This document shows, piece after piece, positions 26,524-37,391 of a stretch of DNA of 64,000 nt. The DNA is from Xylanibacter ruminicola (GTDB lineage: Bacteria; Bacteroidota; Bacteroidia; Bacteroidales; Bacteroidaceae). Position 1 is the first letter of the stretch, and each line of letters begins with the position of its first letter. The DNA lies in the NCBI RefSeq assembly GCF_900107775.1, contig NZ_FNRF01000003.1, positions 124,001 to 188,000 of the forward strand. The letters are read 5' to 3'. Below the pieces are notes generated by a model that had not been told where the DNA came from, did no database searches, and saw only the letters and a program-made list of their open reading frames with translations. The position numbers and the translations under genes were made by a program.

Positions 26524-29500
26524 ATGAAAAGGATTAAGAACCTGAATTTTATGGCAGTTGTGTCGAAATTGGTACTGACTGTCTGTCTCATTTATTGCTC
26601 GAATGCAATCTATGCACAGTCGCCTGAGACCATCGATGTGTCTGGGCGTGTGAAGGATACCTCTGGTGCTCCACTGATAGGTGTCACCATACAATGTGAA
26701 GGAAAATCTACTGGTACTATTAGCGATTTGGATGGCTTTTATAAAATAAATAAGGTACGTAAAGGTTCCATTCTGCGTTTCTCGTATGTAGGAATGGCTG
26801 ATAAAACGGTAGTTGTTGGTAGTGATAAGACCATCGATGTAATGATGGAGGATGATAGCCAGGTGTTAGATCAAGTGGTTGTTATCGGTTACGGTAGTGT
26901 GAAGAAAAGTGATCTGACAGGTTCTGTAGCAACAGTAAAGATGGATAAGTTGCAGGAAATACCTGCCAATTCTGTTGAGAGTTTGCTGCAGGGACGTGCT
27001 GCAGGTTTACAGGTGGTTAATTCGTCACAAGATCCAGGTGCATCATCCACGGTTCGTATCCGTGGTGGTAGTTCGTTAAATGGCTCTAATGCTCCTCTTG
27101 TGGTTGTTGATGGGTTTCCTTTAGGCGATGCTGGCGATCTGAAACAGATAAACCCTGCCGATATCGTTAATATCGAAGTGCTTAAAGATGCATCGGCCAG
27201 TGCTATATATGGATCGCGTGGTGCTAATGGTGTTATTATGGTTACCACTAAGCGTGCTAAAACAGGAACTACCAATATCACCGTACGTCAGCAGCTCACC
27301 ATGTCGGAGTTTAGTGGAAAACTCGATGTTTGGCGCGACCCGGTGTTGATGGCTACTCTTAACAATGAATCGCGTATTAATGGCAATCTGGAACCCATGT
27401 ATGTGGGTAAAATAAACTCTGCAGGCATCTATTATCCTAGTATCAATGAATTGATGACAACGTGGACTACGCGTACTGACTGGTCTGATCTGGTCTTCCG
27501 CGACCATCCTATCTCTAATAATACCACGGCTACCATTTCAAGTTCTAACGATAGAACCATGTTCAATCTTAGTGCAAATTACTTTACCGACCAGGGCATG
27601 TACATTAAGGACTCATATAAAAAAGGTGGCTACAATCTGAGTGTCGACCATAACGTGTTCGATAACTTCAAAATCCGTTTTTCTAATATTTTGAGTGCAG
27701 GTTGGCGTAACACAAATAATGGCTTGGCATTCTGGCGAAATCCTATTTATCCTGTGTATAATGAGGATGGATCGTATTACCTGCTGAATGCCAGCGACTA
27801 TAGTCATCCTATTGCCATTTCTGACAATCAGGTAAACAAGTCGCAGACCATCGATGTGATTTCCTCATTGGCCTTTGAATGGCAGCCTCTTCCAGAACTT
27901 AAAATTACCGAACAGTTGAATTACAAATTCGGAAAGTCTACTAGCGATGCTTATTATCCTAAGACCTACACCGAAGCAGGAACTATGAATAATGGTCAGG
28001 CAGTGATGTCTAATTGGGAAGGAACCAATCTGGTATCCGAGACTTTTGCCAACTTCCAGAAAGACTTTGGTCGCCATGCTCTTGGCGTCATGGCAGGTTT
28101 CTCATGGGAGTATTACCATAGCCGTAGTTCAAGTCTTACAGCTCGTGATTTTGTAAACGAGGCATTAAGATATGAAAATATGGGAGCTGGTAGCCCTGAG
28201 AAGAATGTTGTGTCTAACGGTCTGTCTACCAATACGTTATTATCGGGAATGTTTCGTGCAAACTATACCTATGCCGATCGTTATCTGCTTACTTTGACAG
28301 CACGTGCCGATGGCTCTTCAAAATTTGGTGATAATAATAAATGGGCATTCTTCCCCTCTGGTGCCATCAGCTGGAAAGCCCAGGAAGAGGAGTTTATCAA
28401 GAACCTTCATTTGTTTGATGAACTGAAGTTCCGTCTTAGTTATGGTGTTTCTGGTAATCAGGGTATCAGCCCTTATCAAACACTGAGCCGATATGGTACC
28501 GATATGTATTACAACGATGGTACATGGGTAACCACGATAGGTCCTGGTTATGTATCAGGTTGGACTGGTCCTGGTTATATTTATCGCGTATGGAGTGGTA
28601 TTCCTAATCCAAGCCTGAAGTGGGAGACAACATCTCAGACCGACTTTGGTATTGATATGGCTTTCTTTAACCGTCGTCTTCGTGTCTCTCTTGATGTCTA
28701 CGATAAGCAAACGCGTGATTTGCTCCGTCAGCGAAACCTGCCGCTGTCTTCAAGCTACGATAAGATGTGGGTTAATGATGGAAAAATACAGAATCGCGGT
28801 TTCGAAGTCACTGTCGAGGGTAATATCATCAGTACACATGATATGAGCTTGTCAGGTACTCTTATCTATTCCATGAATCGTAATAAGGTAAAAAGTCTGG
28901 GAAATACTCTGGAGTCGGGCTTGATTACCGACGAACTCACAGGTATGCTCTTTGAGTATTCGGGCAACAGTCTGGAACAGTATCGCGATTATACCAATAT
29001 CTTGGCCATTGGTCAGCCTGTATATGCATTCTATGGCTATAAGGTTGATGGCATAGTACAGACATTGAATGAGGGTATTGACGCTGGTCTTGCCGGCGAG
29101 TATGCACAGCCAGGTGAGTTTAAGTATGTTGACTTGAATGGTGACGGACAGATTTCCGAAGCTGATAAATGTGTGATTGGCGATCCTAATCCGGATTTTA
29201 CGGCCAGCTTGGCACTTAATTTCACTTACAAGCATCTGGATGCAAGCATCTTCTTAAATGGTGTGTTCGGACAGGACGTCCTGAATACCCAGAAGTTTGG
29301 CACTTCAAGCAATTCTCCATTGCGTTGGACGCCCGACAATCCCACCAATGATTATCCTCGTTTGCGTGAAGGCCGTCAGACTAAGATATCTGATTGGTGG
29401 TTAGAAGATGGTTCGTTTGTACGTATTCAGAATGCCAGTGTGGGTTATACGTTCAATATGCCTCAGCGCAGTTTCCTAGAAAAGGCACGCCTTTACCTGA

Positions 29501-29628
29501 ATGTGCAGAATCTTTATACATTCACTGGATTCAAAGGATACGATCCAGAAGTAGGACTTAATGGTGTGTATAGCGGTGGATTCCCACGCCTTCGTAAGTG
29601 GACCGTTGGTCTTGATTTAACATTCTAA
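26524..29628 (+). CDS. SusC-family TonB-dependent outer-membrane transporter
   Basis: A 1034-residue outer-membrane importer of glycan oligosaccharides. A signal peptide ends near IYAQ, followed by the CarboxypepD-like domain (VSGRVKDTSGAPLIGVTIQ), the TonB box region, the SusC plug signature (VVVIGYGSVKKSDLTGSVA), and a 22-strand barrel ending KWTVGLDLTF. The start at 26524 is chosen because the upstream extension crosses the promoter. It pairs with the SusD gene 16 bases downstream and would be powered by a TonB/ExbB/ExbD system, genes for which occur at 46973 and 49598-51733. Confidence 0.96.
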   Translation: MKRIKNLNFMAVVSKLVLTVCLIYCSNAIYAQSPETIDVSGRVKDTSGAPLIGVTIQCEGKSTGTISDLDGFYKINKVRKGSILRFSYVGMADKTVVVGSDKTIDVMMEDDSQVLDQVVVIGYGSVKKSDLTGSVATVKMDKLQEIPANSVESLLQGRAAGLQVVNSSQDPGASSTVRIRGGSSLNGSNAPLVVVDGFPLGDAGDLKQINPADIVNIEVLKDASASAIYGSRGANGVIMVTTKRAKTGTTNITVRQQLTMSEFSGKLDVWRDPVLMATLNNESRINGNLEPMYVGKINSAGIYYPSINELMTTWTTRTDWSDLVFRDHPISNNTTATISSSNDRTMFNLSANYFTDQGMYIKDSYKKGGYNLSVDHNVFDNFKIRFSNILSAGWRNTNNGLAFWRNPIYPVYNEDGSYYLLNASDYSHPIAISDNQVNKSQTIDVISSLAFEWQPLPELKITEQLNYKFGKSTSDAYYPKTYTEAGTMNNGQAVMSNWEGTNLVSETFANFQKDFGRHALGVMAGFSWEYYHSRSSSLTARDFVNEALRYENMGAGSPEKNVVSNGLSTNTLLSGMFRANYTYADRYLLTLTARADGSSKFGDNNKWAFFPSGAISWKAQEEEFIKNLHLFDELKFRLSYGVSGNQGISPYQTLSRYGTDMYYNDGTWVTTIGPGYVSGWTGPGYIYRVWSGIPNPSLKWETTSQTDFGIDMAFFNRRLRVSLDVYDKQTRDLLRQRNLPLSSSYDKMWVNDGKIQNRGFEVTVEGNIISTHDMSLSGTLIYSMNRNKVKSLGNTLESGLITDELTGMLFEYSGNSLEQYRDYTNILAIGQPVYAFYGYKVDGIVQTLNEGIDAGLAGEYAQPGEFKYVDLNGDGQISEADKCVIGDPNPDFTASLALNFTYKHLDASIFLNGVFGQDVLNTQKFGTSSNSPLRWTPDNPTNDYPRLREGRQTKISDWWLEDGSFVRIQNASVGYTFNMPQRSFLEKARLYLNVQNLYTFTGFKGYDPEVGLNGVYSGGFPRLRKWTVGLDLTF

Positions 29629-29644
29629 CAACAACAATGTAATT

Positions 29645-31147
29645 ATGAAAACAAAAAATCTTATCACAATGCTTGCCGGCACATTAGTGTTGGGGGCTTG
29701 CAGTCTGAAAGAGGAACCTTATGGTTTCTACTCTGAAGACAATTTTTATAAAACTGCTGCTGATGCCGAGGCCTCGTTGACGTATGCCTATGGTACGCTG
29801 AATTATCTGGAGTATTCGCGCTCAGTGTTCTTCCTAGGTGATATGCCTACTGAGGAATTGACAACAAAATCAGATGCGGCAGCCGACAATCAGGATCTGA
29901 ATAACTGGAAGGTGGCCAATTTTAAGACAAATGGTACACTCGAAAACTTCTTTAAATATGCATTTATCGGTGTGAACAGAGCCAATGCTGTTATCCAGAA
30001 TGTTGAGAATGCATCTTTCGACGAGAATGCTCGTAAGCAAATCTTAGGCGAGGCCTATTTCCTGCGTGCATGGAACTATTTTAACCTGGTTAGGAATTTT
30101 GGCTTGGTGCCCATGCATACAACAATGGTTGACGAACTTGATGAAACTTCATCGCCCTTTGCATCTAACCTGGATGAGCTTTATGATCTTATTCTTGGTG
30201 ATTGCCGTAAGGCATCTGATATCCTGCCAGTTTACGATACACCTAAAACCGGGCGTACCGACCGTGTGGCAGCGCAATCGTTGGCAGCAAAGGCCTATCT
30301 CTATGTTGCTTCAGCCAAAGAGCATAATGTGATGCTGTATCGTGATATGCACCGTGATATCAAAGAGATGTATGATAGTGCTGCCTACTATGCTGGTCAG
30401 GTCATCAATAGCCAGTCAACCTATGGTTTCGAGGGTAACTTGTTGGACATCTATGATGTAGAGAAAAGTCACGGTAAAGAGCATATCTTTATGATGGCCA
30501 TGGACCGATCGGGTACAACAGAGGGGCAATACTCTAAGATATCTAAGATGTTCATACCATATATCGACGGTGCGGCTATCTATCTGAAGCAGGGCGATAC
30601 CGATACGTATATACCTTCGCACGACGGATGGGGTGAATACCGCACTACGCCAGAGTTCTATAATAGTTTCGATGCTAGCGATAAGCGTAAGACCGATTTG
30701 ATTGTGAGCAAGGTTTATCGAGCAGATGGCAGTTTGAATGTGGAGTACCCAGGCGCATTGCCTTATCCCTTCTGTCGTAAGTACATCGATCCTAATTACG
30801 ATGGTGATAAAACCAGCACACGCCCTTTCCTGATTCGTTTCTCTGATGTGGCGCTGATATATGCAGAGGCTGCTGGTCCTACTGATAAATCATATGAATT
30901 AGTTAACTATATTCGTCATCGTGCCGGACTTGGCGATATGGCTCGCAATCTAAATCAGGATGAGTTCCGACAGGCCGTTATACAGGAACGTAAGTTTGAA
31001 ATGGCTTACGAGGGCGATTATATGTACGATCTGCGCCGTACTAACCGAATCCAGAGTGTTGCCGAGGCTGCTGGTCTTTCCGAAGATCAGGTAACTTTCT
31101 ATCCGATTCCTCAGGCCGAAATTAATTTAAATGGTAGTTTAAGATAA
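29645..31147 (+). CDS. SusD-family surface glycan-binding lipoprotein
   Basis: A 500-residue lipoprotein (LVLGAC lipobox) with the SusD helical TPR-like scaffold. Typical motifs are DAEASLTYAYGTLNYL, the RAWNYFNLVRNFGLVP segment, and the C-terminal QERKFEMAYEGDYMYDLRR with FYPIPQAEIN. It forms a lid on the SusC barrel and binds the incoming glycan outside the cell. It follows susC in the mannan locus. Confidence 0.95.
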   Translation: MKTKNLITMLAGTLVLGACSLKEEPYGFYSEDNFYKTAADAEASLTYAYGTLNYLEYSRSVFFLGDMPTEELTTKSDAAADNQDLNNWKVANFKTNGTLENFFKYAFIGVNRANAVIQNVENASFDENARKQILGEAYFLRAWNYFNLVRNFGLVPMHTTMVDELDETSSPFASNLDELYDLILGDCRKASDILPVYDTPKTGRTDRVAAQSLAAKAYLYVASAKEHNVMLYRDMHRDIKEMYDSAAYYAGQVINSQSTYGFEGNLLDIYDVEKSHGKEHIFMMAMDRSGTTEGQYSKISKMFIPYIDGAAIYLKQGDTDTYIPSHDGWGEYRTTPEFYNSFDASDKRKTDLIVSKVYRADGSLNVEYPGALPYPFCRKYIDPNYDGDKTSTRPFLIRFSDVALIYAEAAGPTDKSYELVNYIRHRAGLGDMARNLNQDEFRQAVIQERKFEMAYEGDYMYDLRRTNRIQSVAEAAGLSEDQVTFYPIPQAEINLNGSLR

Positions 31148-31168
31148 TAAAACATAAAAAAAAACGTT

Positions 31169-32128
31169 ATGAAATATATAAGGAAATATGTTTTCCTGCT
31201 TGTTGGTGTGCTGTTGTTACAGTCGTGCGTAAAAGATATGCAGGATGATATTAATAACGGTGGTTGGAACCATGAGCGTTCCGTTATAGAAATTGAGTTC
31301 GAAAATCAGATAGGTGTAGCAATGATTGAGAATACCGATGCCACAACTGGAAATATTGATCTGGCCATCAATGTTGGTGCCCAGTCCAATATGTCGAGTG
31401 TTAAACTAACCGCTATCCAAGTGTCGTATCAGGCCCAGAGTTCGGTAAAAGTAGGCGATGCTTTGGATTTCAGCAATGGCAAGGCTTCGTTTACCGTTAC
31501 CTCTACACTGGGCGAAACAAGAACGTATACTATCAACGTGTCGGAGTTTACAGAGACTCTGACAGGCACTTATCAGGTAAATGCCCTCACCATATTCGGT
31601 GGTACTGGCCCGGAGTATGGTGGTGGAGCCATCATGCAGCTGGCCGATAAGCCATGGTGCTGGTCGGATACCTATGGTCCGGAGGTAGAGTGCGATAATA
31701 CGCTCACGTTTACAATGACAGGTGTAACCCCAGATGGTTCAACCACAGGCACATGCATTAACCATGCTGGAGCCGATGGTAAGTATGCCGATTTTATCTT
31801 CAATGGTAGTATGAACAAGGAAGAGTCGGGGGTGGATATCGATTTAAAGAAGTTTTATCGACAGATTCCTGAGGGCGAGAGTACCTGGATCAGAAACTAT
31901 TCGGATGGAACCGTGTCGTTTATTGATAAGGACGGTAAGACAACTATCGGTAAGTTTGTGGATGCAGGAACTGTAGATGTGGGCTATGATAAGAGCTTCA
32001 CGGTCAGCAATCAGGCATTCCAGTTCTCTCTGAATGGTACTGATGATTGGACGAATATTTATAGCGACTATGATAAGTTCGCCAAGAAGCCAAGAATACT
32101 TTGGGTAAGTGTAACTAAGGTAAACTAA
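31169..32128 (+). CDS. surface lipoprotein, probable mannan-binding protein
   Basis: A 319-residue lipoprotein (LLLQSC lipobox, then acidic residues CVKDMQDD that favour surface export in Bacteroidetes). Residues ~35-120 form an immunoglobulin-like domain of the DUF5018 kind (TLGETRTYTINVSE). The C-terminal ~190 residues are a beta-rich domain with many Trp and Tyr. It occupies the SusE/SGBP position after SusD, so glycan binding is the natural inference; the binding domain itself is not one I can name. Confidence 0.75.
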   Translation: MKYIRKYVFLLVGVLLLQSCVKDMQDDINNGGWNHERSVIEIEFENQIGVAMIENTDATTGNIDLAINVGAQSNMSSVKLTAIQVSYQAQSSVKVGDALDFSNGKASFTVTSTLGETRTYTINVSEFTETLTGTYQVNALTIFGGTGPEYGGGAIMQLADKPWCWSDTYGPEVECDNTLTFTMTGVTPDGSTTGTCINHAGADGKYADFIFNGSMNKEESGVDIDLKKFYRQIPEGESTWIRNYSDGTVSFIDKDGKTTIGKFVDAGTVDVGYDKSFTVSNQAFQFSLNGTDDWTNIYSDYDKFAKKPRILWVSVTKVN

Positions 32129-32138
32129 GATTGTTTTT

Positions 32139-33620
32139 ATGGATGTAAGAATGCTTTTAGCTGGTTTAGCTGTTCCTTTCTTTACTGCATCGTGCTCAAT
32201 GCACGATGTGGTAGAGATTAAGGTGGCCGATGAAGTAATAAACGCCGATTACGTTGGTAATGGTGTAGAATGGGATCCGTACGACGAGGCTGAGTTGTGG
32301 GGCACTGAAGTATCCGACGACGACTGGCAGACGCTATATAAGCGACTCGACTTTATGCAACCGCAGTATGTGCGCTGCATGATCAATAGCCCGTTCCGTT
32401 ATTACACCCCTCAAACGGGAACGTACGATAAATCCCGTCATCTAAAATCCATCTCGCGCCTGCTGAAGTATTGCACCCAGAAACAAATCACGGTTATCTT
32501 TGGCGAATACAATCCTCCTACATGGGAGATGAAGGCTGATCAGAAATGGATCGACATGTCGGTTGATTATCTCAACTATCTCGTCTGCGATCAAGGCTTT
32601 ACCTGCATCAAACATTTTGTGATATTCAACGAGCCTGATGGCGACTGGGCCTCGACTAATGGCGATTATCGCTTATGGCTTGATATGCTGCATCGGTTCC
32701 ATCAGAAGATGTCTGAGTATCCCGGATTGCTCGACAAGGTATCGCTGGCAGGTCCCGATGTAGTGGCGCATTACAAAAATCCTCATTCTGAATTCGATGC
32801 TTACGGATGGGTGACTAATACGGCAGCCATGGCCGACTCTATAGTTGGTATTTATGATATTCATGCTTATCCTGGACAGTATGAGGTTAGGAGCGGAAGG
32901 TACGGAGAGACGTTGGCTGCATTCAGAAGTAAGGTTCCTGCAGGAAAGAAAATCGTGCTTGGCGAGGCGGGCTTCAAATACCAGCAGACCGAAGACTCTC
33001 TGCTATTAGCCGAGTACAAGCGCCGTGTAGAGAATCATCCTTTTACCAAGGGTTCTGATTGTAACATGCTTTGTTACGACTACTTTTATGGACTCGACAT
33101 GCCTATGTTGGCCATGGAGGTCATGAACCATGGCTTCTCAGGGCTAGCTATCTGGATGCTCGATGATGCCATGCATAGCAATGGTGATACGGGAAGGCCT
33201 GAGGACATAAAGATCTGGGGACTATGGAATATCTTAGGTAACGAGGTGTTCAATAAACCTGATGAGGAGGCCATGCGCCCATTGTATTACACTTGGTCAT
33301 TAATGTGTAAGTATTTCCCCAAAGGCACTAACATCCTCAAGACAAGTAGAGTTGCCAATGAAGGCGTGTTCTGCGTAGCTGGCGAGTATCAAGGGCATAA
33401 TACCATTGCCATCGTTAATGTAGGCGATGCTGATAAGACCATCCAACTGTTGTTACCTACAGTCATTAACAATGCTGATAAGTATTTGTATGAAGAAACC
33501 CATCAGTTAAAGGGAACTAATGGTTTCCCCATTCCTGTAGAGCAAAATCTAACGTTGAACAGCGGCCAACGCATAACGGTAAAGGCGCAGTCGTTTGTTC
33601 TATACACAAACATCAAATAA
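32139..33620 (+). CDS. clan GH-A glycoside hydrolase of uncertain family, lipoprotein
   Basis: A 493-residue lipoprotein (FFTASC lipobox, Cys19). A TIM barrel has the clan GH-A pair: acid/base E165 in VIFNEPDGDW and nucleophile E276 in IVLGEAGFKY. The N-terminal NGVEWDPYDE segment and the C-terminal beta domain (residues ~400-493) recall GH39-like or related GH-A families. I cannot place it in a known family by eye. In a locus with two GH26 and a GH2 it probably acts on beta-mannan or a decorated mannan. It is tightly packed, 10 bases after the surface lipoprotein and 3 bases before GH26. Confidence 0.8.
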   Translation: MDVRMLLAGLAVPFFTASCSMHDVVEIKVADEVINADYVGNGVEWDPYDEAELWGTEVSDDDWQTLYKRLDFMQPQYVRCMINSPFRYYTPQTGTYDKSRHLKSISRLLKYCTQKQITVIFGEYNPPTWEMKADQKWIDMSVDYLNYLVCDQGFTCIKHFVIFNEPDGDWASTNGDYRLWLDMLHRFHQKMSEYPGLLDKVSLAGPDVVAHYKNPHSEFDAYGWVTNTAAMADSIVGIYDIHAYPGQYEVRSGRYGETLAAFRSKVPAGKKIVLGEAGFKYQQTEDSLLLAEYKRRVENHPFTKGSDCNMLCYDYFYGLDMPMLAMEVMNHGFSGLAIWMLDDAMHSNGDTGRPEDIKIWGLWNILGNEVFNKPDEEAMRPLYYTWSLMCKYFPKGTNILKTSRVANEGVFCVAGEYQGHNTIAIVNVGDADKTIQLLLPTVINNADKYLYEETHQLKGTNGFPIPVEQNLTLNSGQRITVKAQSFVLYTNIK

Positions 33621-33623
33621 CAC

Positions 33624-34817
33624 ATGACTTCAATATATAGAAAAATAAAATGGGCAGTTTGTCTTATTTCCGTACTGCCCATTGTATCTTGTACAGCAGC
33701 TGGCGATGAGACAGAGAAAGAGCATGAGCAGCCTTCTTCAGGAAGTGTTACTCTTTCTGTTTCCGATAGTCAGGCCACTGCAGAAACAAAGGCGCTGTAT
33801 GCTAACTTATGGGAGGTTCAGCAAAAAGGTTTTATGTTCGGTCATCACGATGATCTTTTTTATGGCAGATATTGGTATAATAAGTCTGGAAACTCTGATA
33901 CCAAAGATGTCTGTGGCGATTATCCAGCTGTGTTTAGCTGCGATTTCGCAGAAATAATGGATGACCGTTATGAGACAGCTAAAGAGGCAAACGACATCAG
34001 GAAACGCTGCATTCTGGAAGCACGCCGTCGTGGTGAAGTGATTACTGCCTGCTGCCATCTGAATAATCCTTTGACAGGAGGCGACTCGTGGGATAACTCA
34101 AGCCATATGGTAGCAGCAGAGATCCTTACTGATGGCAGTGCCACGCAACTTAAGTTCAAGTCGTGGCTTGACAGATTGGTTACGTTTGCGCTGAGTTTGA
34201 AAGATGATAACGGACGTTTTATTCCTATTATCTTCCGTCCCTTTCATGAGCATACACAAACCTGGTCGTGGTGGGGTAAGTCGTGTACTACCGAGGCGGA
34301 GTTTATCAGTTTATGGCGATTTACTGTAGATTATCTGCAACATGCAGGTGTTCATCATTTTATCTATGCTGTTTCGCCACAGATGGACAGTCGCAAGACG
34401 ATGGATGATTTCCTGTTTCGCTGGCCTGGCGACGATTATGTTGATTTTATAGGCATGGACTGTTATCATGGCTTGAATCCAGAGGTGTTCTCACACAATC
34501 TCAAGACTCTCTCTGATTTGTCGGCCAATAAACACAAGCCTTGTGGCGTAACCGAAACCGGTGTGGAATCATTTACTGATAAGAATTATTGGACCAAGCA
34601 GATATTGACACCAGCCGCAGGACGCAAGGTTAGTATGATTGTGATGTGGCGAAACAAGTTTGTCAATGGCAACGAAGCCGATAAACATTATTATTCAGTT
34701 TATGGTGGACATCCTTCGGCCTCCGATTTTGTAAAGTTCTACAATAGTGAGCTGACCCTGTTCAGCAAGGATCTGAATGATATGTATAGTTTACCAACCC
34801 ATATAACTGTAAATTAG
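33624..34817 (+). CDS. GH26 endo-beta-1,4-mannanase, lipoprotein
   Basis: A 397-residue retaining mannanase. It has a lipobox (LPIVSC, Cys23) and a Gly/Ser/Glu-rich linker, so it is lipid-anchored and probably on the cell surface. The GH26 signature RPFHEHTQTWSWWG gives acid/base E209; the nucleophile is E311 in GVTETGVES. The FGHHDD and CCHLNNPLTGGDSW segments form the substrate cleft. It is closely related to the second GH26 at 37392, from which it differs mainly in its anchor. Confidence 0.94.
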   Translation: MTSIYRKIKWAVCLISVLPIVSCTAAGDETEKEHEQPSSGSVTLSVSDSQATAETKALYANLWEVQQKGFMFGHHDDLFYGRYWYNKSGNSDTKDVCGDYPAVFSCDFAEIMDDRYETAKEANDIRKRCILEARRRGEVITACCHLNNPLTGGDSWDNSSHMVAAEILTDGSATQLKFKSWLDRLVTFALSLKDDNGRFIPIIFRPFHEHTQTWSWWGKSCTTEAEFISLWRFTVDYLQHAGVHHFIYAVSPQMDSRKTMDDFLFRWPGDDYVDFIGMDCYHGLNPEVFSHNLKTLSDLSANKHKPCGVTETGVESFTDKNYWTKQILTPAAGRKVSMIVMWRNKFVNGNEADKHYYSVYGGHPSASDFVKFYNSELTLFSKDLNDMYSLPTHITVN

Positions 34818-34818
34818 C

Positions 34819-37377
34819 ATGGAAAAGAGATGTATATTTTTAATCGTTACAATATTCTGTTTTTTAGGAATTATGGCAAATAATGTTCAAAGAGTAGAGT
34901 TAAGATCAGATTGGCAGTTCAAGCAGGTTCGACAGGGCAATTGGCTTCCTGCCATAGTGCCGGGCACCGTGCATACCGACTTGATGGCCAACGGCATCAT
35001 CCCCGATCCTTTTATCGGATTGAACGAGCGTGGTGTGCAGTGGATTGATAAGGAAGACTGGATTTATAGAACCGCATTCGGTGTGGATGAGAGCATATTC
35101 TCCAAACATAATGTCTGGATAGAGTTCGATGGTCTTGATACCTATGCCGATGTTTACCTGAACGACAGTCTGATTATCAAGGCTGACAACATGTTCCGCA
35201 GATGGAAAGCCGATATCCGTCAATTGTTGAAACGCTCGGATAATGAGCTGAAGGTTTATTTCCATTCGCCCGTCAAAGTCGACGTGCCTAAATGGGATGC
35301 ACTGCCATACCATTACGAAGCAGCCAACGACCAGTCGGAGAATGGTGGACTTTTTGATAAGAAAATCAGTATATTTGCCCGCAAAGCCGGTTATCATTAT
35401 GGTTGGGACTGGGGGCCTCGACTGGTTACATCGGGCATTTGGCGAAAGGTGTCGTTGGTAGCTTGGAATGACGTTAGGATTACCGATGTGTATACCGAGC
35501 AGCCGCTGGTTAGCAAGGCCAAGGCAAAAATCCGACAGACGATTGAAATCTTTGCCGATGCTGATGGAATGGCCATGGTTCAGACAACAGATCACGCTGG
35601 CAACAACTATGCCGATAAAAAGGTAAAGCTGGAAAAAGGAGTTAATACTGTGACATTAGAGTTCTGTATCAACAAACCCAAACTCTGGTGGTGTAATGGC
35701 TTGGGCAAGCCCAACCTCTATACCTTTAATGTAAAGGTGCAAAAAGATGATTCTTCTGATACTTATACGCAGAGAACGGGTATTCGTTTCATCAAGTTGC
35801 TCACTCAGAAAGACGAGTGGGGGCAGGAGTTCTGTTTTGAGTTGAATGGTGTACGTGTGTTCATGAAAGGAGCCGACTATATCCCCTGCGATAATTTTCT
35901 GCCGCGTGTCACAAAGTCGGTCTACGAGAAAACCATTCAGGATGCTGTTGATGTGAACATGAATATGCTCAGAGTGTGGGGCGGCGGTATCTACGAAGAC
36001 GATTATTTCTATGAACTTTGCGATGAGAAGGGTATACTTATCTGGCAGGATTTTATGTTCGCCTGTAGCCTCTATCCTGCATCAGGTGCCTTGTTGGAGA
36101 ATATACGTCAGGAGGCCATCGACAATGTTCGCAGATTGCGCAACCACCCCTGTATAGCCTTGTGGTGTGGCAATAACGAATGTCAGGACGGATGGTACAA
36201 CTGGGGCTGGAAAAAGCGACTCGAAGACCAGAAGCCTGAATATGCCGAAAAGGTCTGGAAAGAATACGAAGATCTGTTCTATCATCTTCTGCCCGAGGTT
36301 GTTGGTAAGTATCATTCTGCCATAGCCTATTGGCCTTCATCGCCTTTTGGTGGCTATGGTCATGGTAGCATAGAAACATCTGGCGATTATCACTATTGGG
36401 CAGTATGGCATGCTAAGAAACCCATCTCTGAGTATAATAATACACGTTTCCGTTTCTGTAGCGAATACGGTATGCAGAGTTTCCCTGAGTTTGAGTCGGT
36501 CAAACAGTTTGCACCACAACCCAACGACTGGGATATCTATTCGGATGTTATGATGTCGCACCAGCGTGGCGGTATGCATGCCAATCAGCTGATAGAGTCT
36601 TATCTGCTCAGTGAGTATAAACGTCCTAAGGATTTCGAATCGTTGCTGTATGTAGGCCAGCTGATGCAGGGCGATGCTATGAAGACAGCTATCGAATCGC
36701 ATCGCCGCGAGAAAGGTTACTGTTGGGGCACACTGCTTTGGCAGATTAACGACTGCTGGCCAGTAGCATCGTGGGCCACTCGTGATTATTACGGAAGATG
36801 GAAGGCTGCACATTATCTGATGCGTAACTCGTATCGTGATATACTTGTCTCTCCGATTGAGAAGGACGGTAATCTGCAGGTTTATATTGTCAACGACCGT
36901 CTTACTTCAACTTCCGGTCAGCTGTCGATAAAGGTCCTCGATATGGATGGTGCTGTCAGGAATCAGCACACTAAGCAAGTGCGTGTGCCTGCTAATGTGT
37001 CGAAGAATGTATTCTCTGTCCCCGTCAAGCAGTTGTTGAATCATGAACAGACCGACCAGGTGGTCATACTTGCCGAGTTTACCGATAGGGAACACTATGG
37101 TAACATCTATTACCTGAAGCCACCAAAGGACGTTAAGTTCAAGAAGTCTGCAGTGGTCTACCAGATGATAAAGGTTGTTGATGGCTATCGATTGGTGATT
37201 TCGGCCGATAAGGTGGCAAGAGGTGTGTTCCTGTCGCTCGATGGTACCGACAATTTCTTTAGTGATAACTATTTTGACTTGATACCAGGTGCAAAGAAGC
37301 AGGTATATGTCAAGACTGATTTGAATGAGGACGATTTTAGAAAACAATTAAAGATAACAATACTCAACAATATCTAA
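34819..37377 (+). CDS. GH2 beta-mannosidase
   Basis: An 852-residue secreted exo-enzyme with signal peptide ending near IMA/NN. It has the GH2 layout: jelly-roll domain (30-210), two immunoglobulin-like domains, and a TIM barrel with acid/base E454 in WCGNNECQDGW and nucleophile E549 in RFCSEYGMQSF. These motifs, including WGGGIYEDDYFYELCDEKGI, are those of GH2 beta-mannosidases rather than beta-galactosidases. It would release mannose from oligosaccharides in the periplasm. It lies between the two GH26 genes, 1 base after the first. Confidence 0.93.
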   Translation: MEKRCIFLIVTIFCFLGIMANNVQRVELRSDWQFKQVRQGNWLPAIVPGTVHTDLMANGIIPDPFIGLNERGVQWIDKEDWIYRTAFGVDESIFSKHNVWIEFDGLDTYADVYLNDSLIIKADNMFRRWKADIRQLLKRSDNELKVYFHSPVKVDVPKWDALPYHYEAANDQSENGGLFDKKISIFARKAGYHYGWDWGPRLVTSGIWRKVSLVAWNDVRITDVYTEQPLVSKAKAKIRQTIEIFADADGMAMVQTTDHAGNNYADKKVKLEKGVNTVTLEFCINKPKLWWCNGLGKPNLYTFNVKVQKDDSSDTYTQRTGIRFIKLLTQKDEWGQEFCFELNGVRVFMKGADYIPCDNFLPRVTKSVYEKTIQDAVDVNMNMLRVWGGGIYEDDYFYELCDEKGILIWQDFMFACSLYPASGALLENIRQEAIDNVRRLRNHPCIALWCGNNECQDGWYNWGWKKRLEDQKPEYAEKVWKEYEDLFYHLLPEVVGKYHSAIAYWPSSPFGGYGHGSIETSGDYHYWAVWHAKKPISEYNNTRFRFCSEYGMQSFPEFESVKQFAPQPNDWDIYSDVMMSHQRGGMHANQLIESYLLSEYKRPKDFESLLYVGQLMQGDAMKTAIESHRREKGYCWGTLLWQINDCWPVASWATRDYYGRWKAAHYLMRNSYRDILVSPIEKDGNLQVYIVNDRLTSTSGQLSIKVLDMDGAVRNQHTKQVRVPANVSKNVFSVPVKQLLNHEQTDQVVILAEFTDREHYGNIYYLKPPKDVKFKKSAVVYQMIKVVDGYRLVISADKVARGVFLSLDGTDNFFSDNYFDLIPGAKKQVYVKTDLNEDDFRKQLKITILNNI

Positions 37378-37391
37378 ATAACAACGTAAAA